DNA from: Apostichopus japonicus
Lineage: Eukaryota; Echinodermata; Holothuroidea; Aspidochirotida; Stichopodidae
Length of the DNA stretch: 64,000 nt
Direction: 5' to 3'
Assembly (NCBI RefSeq): GCF_037975245.1
Contig: NC_092572.1
Location: 5,357,001-5,421,000, forward strand
Position 1 is the first letter of the stretch. Every line of letters begins with the position of its first letter. Made by a program: the position numbers and the translations under genes. Under the pieces are notes generated by a model that worked only from the letters and a program-made list of their open reading frames with translations, was not told the origin of the DNA and ran no database searches. Below, in pieces: positions 60,349 through 64,000 of this stretch.

Positions 60349-63250
60349 TTCAAGGAAAATGAATGAGTTTTAATTTTACATCAGATCAATAAGCGACAGT
60401 ATGTATACTACATATGTCTGAATTTAAGACAAAAAGGGAACAGAGTTCATTTAAATGCATCTTAAATATGAGATATCTGTCCTTTTCTCATACATGGGGG
60501 GATTAGTTGTTACATTGCACCTGTTTGCCATCAACTAACATTGTCATATCTGAACTATAGAAACTGTTAGTTTAAAATATATACTGCCCTTCATTCAATT
60601 ATTAGCCTACCTGTACTGTATTATTTACCAACTTACATGCAAACATAACTACTGTAATATGCTATTTTCTGGCATGGATCCAAGATCTTAATCATCAAAA
60701 TACATTAATATTTTTATATTGAATACCCCGCCTTGCTGCGCATACAATTATTGTGTGGTGTTCTGTCTCCATTTCAAAGGCGTACACTATAGTGTACATA
60801 TGGACTGTACAGTTTAGATACATGCAGCTAGCCAATACTGTACACACTACACAGAGAGACATAAAACCGAATGGCATGGAAACCATTTGAATGTATAATG
60901 TGCTGTTCTCTGTAATGATAATGCCAGTTCATATAAAGCAGGCTGAGTGTGCATTGTGCAACACTGCTGAGTGAAAAGGGGACTTTCCATTTACTATTCC
61001 CACCAAGAGAGTACATACATTTTGCTGTACTGTAGTAGGTATGACATCATAGAGCAGTAAATAATTTGTATTCTGATGAGTGATAGCAAGCAGCTGCAGT
61101 AGGGGTTATGCCTCAAACCAGATCTATGTACCTTTTACATTGTAATCATAATCAGGCAGCTATTTTTAGGATGCTTAAGTGACACTGAATGTGGGATGCT
61201 TCTAATTCAACATATTAAATCAAAGTTTGGAATCAAGAGTATCATACCATTTGAAAGGTTCATAGCATGGTACATAAAAAATTGGTATGAATCATCTGTA
61301 CCCCTTGCTGCCTCTATTTTTAGTTCTGTTGTAACTATTTTTTTATTTTTAAGTATTATAATTTCCATATCCTGAAGTACCTTCATGTTGAAATCCTGCC
61401 AATCCAGTCAATAATTTCCTCCTCTTTTAAACTTTCTATTTTCTGCTTTAATTAACACAGGAAGAACCAACATATTATCTCTTCCTTCATATCTGTCGTA
61501 CTTTAATGTTGTTGATAACAGAGACTATACAAGTGAATGAAAATAGAATGGGAAAGTCCACTGAAGCTGAAAAACTAGATGTGATTTATGAGGACATTTA
61601 AGTCAACTTTTAAAACTGCTATATAGGGAAATTTTGGTCAACACAAACAAAACAAAGGCTCCCCCCCCCTCCGAAAAAAAAAAAATGACAACTCCTGATG
61701 ATGTTTGTGTGATGGTTTAGGAAAGACTCTAGGCTAAGAAAATACCAACATCTGTTTTACAGGTCTCTAGCCATAAAGCCCCCCCCCCCCCACCACTTCC
61801 CCTGTTTCTCTTCCTGCATGTACCTTTCATTTGTAAATTATAAACTGTGTTTTATCAGGGCAATCATTACTCAGTGCACTACATTTAAGTAGGTAAATGC
61901 ACTACTACAGGCAATATTTGATTTATGAAAGAAATTTAAAGCTATTCTCTCACATTCTCTTTCCATGTATATATATATATATACTTTATGTCACCTAGAT
62001 ATTAAAACATTATCACCCAAAACTCTTCTGAGAACATTTTGCAAGTTTTGTAAACTAGACATAAATAATTTATCACTACGAAGACTATGGCAGCTCCATA
62101 ACCTACCTAAGTACTGTACAATTCAAACACATGATGGTTACTTTGCACTTGGTGTTTTTACGACACATTGAAGTATACAGTAAAACATTCAAGCGAATAT
62201 AGACAGGGTTTATTATGAATAGAATATAAACTTTAGCATAGACTTGTCTTCCAGTTTAATGTTTAACACCTACCAAAGAGATAAAAACATCAGACACTTT
62301 GACTTTGGACTTGGTTATAAGCTGTTACCATGTACTTGAGAAGTGTGTTGTGAAGTGCTATGCAGTAATAAATGGACAGAACAAGTACTTCCTTATGGCT
62401 TCCTTGTCTTATGGTTTTCAACAGAAGCTGCTGCACCAACTAAATCATACTTAACTTAAAAACTGAAGCCCATTTCCCACTGTGCAGTAAACTCCAATGG
62501 TCTGTTACAAAATTATACCTATGTGAACCAAATGTGCTGAAAACGTGGATTTGACTTTTGTCGCCCTTCGTGTATATGAAAATGAAATAATTTAAATTTT
62601 GAAGTGAAATTTAGATGGAAATTGTGAAACTTTTTGGTGAGTAGTGTATACTACAAAACAGTGTGCCAAGGTACTCCTTCTTTTTATTTGATGAGCATGA
62701 AGCCTCAAAGACATTATAACTGAAGAAAATAAATGTGGCAGGATATTGTGAATGTTTTCCTCCTCAGGGTCAACTAAAGTGGTCCTTCTTTAGAGAGCCT
62801 TTTAGATTGTCTTTTCAGTGAGCAGAGTTGTATAAGACGGCAAGATATGTCCCAACCGCTGAGAGTCTACTTGTCTTGGAAAGGACAGGTACTGCTAAGG
62901 AAAAATAATGTATCAAGATAAATGATGGAACAAACTATGCCTCATTGATTCCCTCCTTCCTTCCCACCATCACCTCCCATCCTCTTAATCACCCCCTCCC
63001 CATTATCCTTTCCCAACCCTCCCCACATTGCAAGGAGGCACTCCATATGGAAAACAGGGCTTAACAAAACATTTGTGACTCAATTTCATCAAAATATGAG
63101 TTCAAAGTTTAAAATATACAATTATCAATCTAGCAGGTCAAATTATAATTTCTATCTGTCTGTAGGTTGAACAAATTTGGCTAGAGGTATTTTTGGGTAT
63201 AATATCAGATATCTATTGACACAGATAACTATGGAACGCCAAAAGGACCA
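60349..63250. other. Non-coding stretch
   Basis: C-runs lie at about 61662-61669 and 61781-61790, and a short (TA)n near 61965-61983. No exon is supported. Confidence 0.4.
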
Positions 63251-63252
63251 CA

Positions 63253-63505
63253 GTGACATGTACCACTACTAATTTGACATGTACTACTACTAATTCGAAG
63301 TGTACTACTACTAATTTGAAGTGTAATACATGTAAAATGTCGCGTACTACTACTAATTCGAAGTGTACTACATCAAAAATGTCGCATACTACTACTAATT
63401 CGAAGTGTAATAATACTAATTTGAAGTGTACTACATCTAAAATGTCGCGTACTACTACTAATTCGAAGTGTACTACATCTAAAAAGTCACGTACTACTAC
63501 TGAAT
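63253..63505 (+). repeat. 42-bp-period minisatellite with uninterrupted frame
   Basis: The repeat is built from two 21-bp half-units, TACTACTACTAATTCGAAGTG and TACTACATCTAAAATGTCGCG type (each shown is 21 bp; core ACTACTACTAATTCGAAG). Because the period is a multiple of three, one plus-strand frame stays open to 63609 and reads as repeated TTTNSKC and TTSKMSR blocks. There is no splice, promoter or homology evidence, so I treat the frame as a by-product of the repeat. Confidence 0.85.
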
Positions 63506-63844
63506 TGGAGAGATGGCGCTATTCACAATCTTTCCGATACCATGTCATCGAGTTGCGCATCTGCATTAAAATAATGATGAAGAAAACATATTCTTTAATA
63601 CTCTGTTGATTCAAATGTCTATTTTACAGTTTATACCTTTAAGGTTTCCATTTTGCGTTTATAGCGCTTTTAAAATTAAAAAATTTTCACATTTATATAT
63701 ATTTTAAATTTTAAGAATTTGTATCATTTTCGCTTTTACATTTGCAGTTTTTATACAGTTTATTGTCAGATGGTATTTAACAAATTTTCTACCCTTTTTA
63801 TACCTTACATTATCGATTTATATATTTGTATATCATGATTGTTT

Positions 63845-63930
63845 GTATTTTACTGTAAAGCGCCTTAGAGCAATTTCTGATTGGATAAGGCGCTATAGAA
63901 ATTTTGTATAATAATAATAATAATAATAAG
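63845..63930 (+). mobile_element. LINE-type 3' tail (AAGCGCCTTAGAG ... ATA repeat)
   Basis: TACTGTAAAGCGCCTTAGAG leads to TTGGATAAGGCGCTATAGAA and then (ATA)n. The AAGCGCCT/AGGCGCTAT hairpin followed by a 3-bp microsatellite is the recurring 3' end of CR1/L2-type retrotransposons and of SINEs that share their tail. Only the terminus is recognisable. Confidence 0.7.
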
Positions 63931-64000
63931 GTCTGTGGCCAATATAGAAAATAGCATATACTAGTTTGGCACAGCTGGGGAATCAAAAGCATTCTTGACA

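Overview
The window looks like a piece of a metazoan nuclear genome, most likely a marine invertebrate deuterostome such as an echinoderm (possibly a sea cucumber); that placement is a judgement from style, not a proof. The DNA is AT-rich with long non-coding stretches, short exons with GT/AG borders, many (TA)n microsatellites, tRNA-related SINEs, CR1/L2-like LINE remnants and small inverted-repeat transposons. No prokaryotic, organellar or viral gene organisation is seen, and no intact tRNA or rRNA gene.

Two genes can be argued for, both on the minus strand. Gene A (about 11.2-26.9 kb) is partial. A first coding exon at 26794-26941 carries a start codon and a signal peptide and ends in phase 1 at a good donor. 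A 173-bp exon at 11242-11414 begins in phase 1, so the two could splice in frame. Its product is not recognised. Two TGACGTCA (CRE-type) palindromes lie 430-510 bp upstream of its start codon.

Gene B (about 42.5-52.2 kb, 5' end not found) is the most interesting object. Six exons splice in one consistent frame into a cytoplasmic-type tail ending in a stop codon, and a seventh fits at lower confidence. The tail has five tyrosine motifs of the form Y-[AG]-x-[ILV], two of them ITSM-like (T-x-Y-x-x-V), and ends in a PDZ-ligand-like Val-Ile-Val. The three middle exons are each phase 2-2 and each carry one tyrosine motif, so each could be skipped or duplicated without breaking the frame. This looks like a modular signalling tail of an adhesion or immune-type receptor. 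The ectodomain and membrane segment should lie at higher coordinates, perhaps beyond the window.

Region by region: 0-10 kb holds microsatellites, a large (TCC)n tract, two SINE families, a decayed hammerhead-ribozyme-like sequence, a TTAA-flanked inverted-repeat element and two foldbacks. 10-27 kb is gene A, with an hAT-type element carrying a perfect 8-bp target duplication. 27-42 kb is mostly non-coding, with tandem duplications, a second TTAA element and a diverged roughly 135-bp tandem-repeat family. 42-52 kb is gene B, with a LINE 3' fragment in one intron. 52-64 kb has a 43-bp minisatellite, a second hAT-type element, several local duplications, a 42-bp-period minisatellite and a LINE-type 3' tail.
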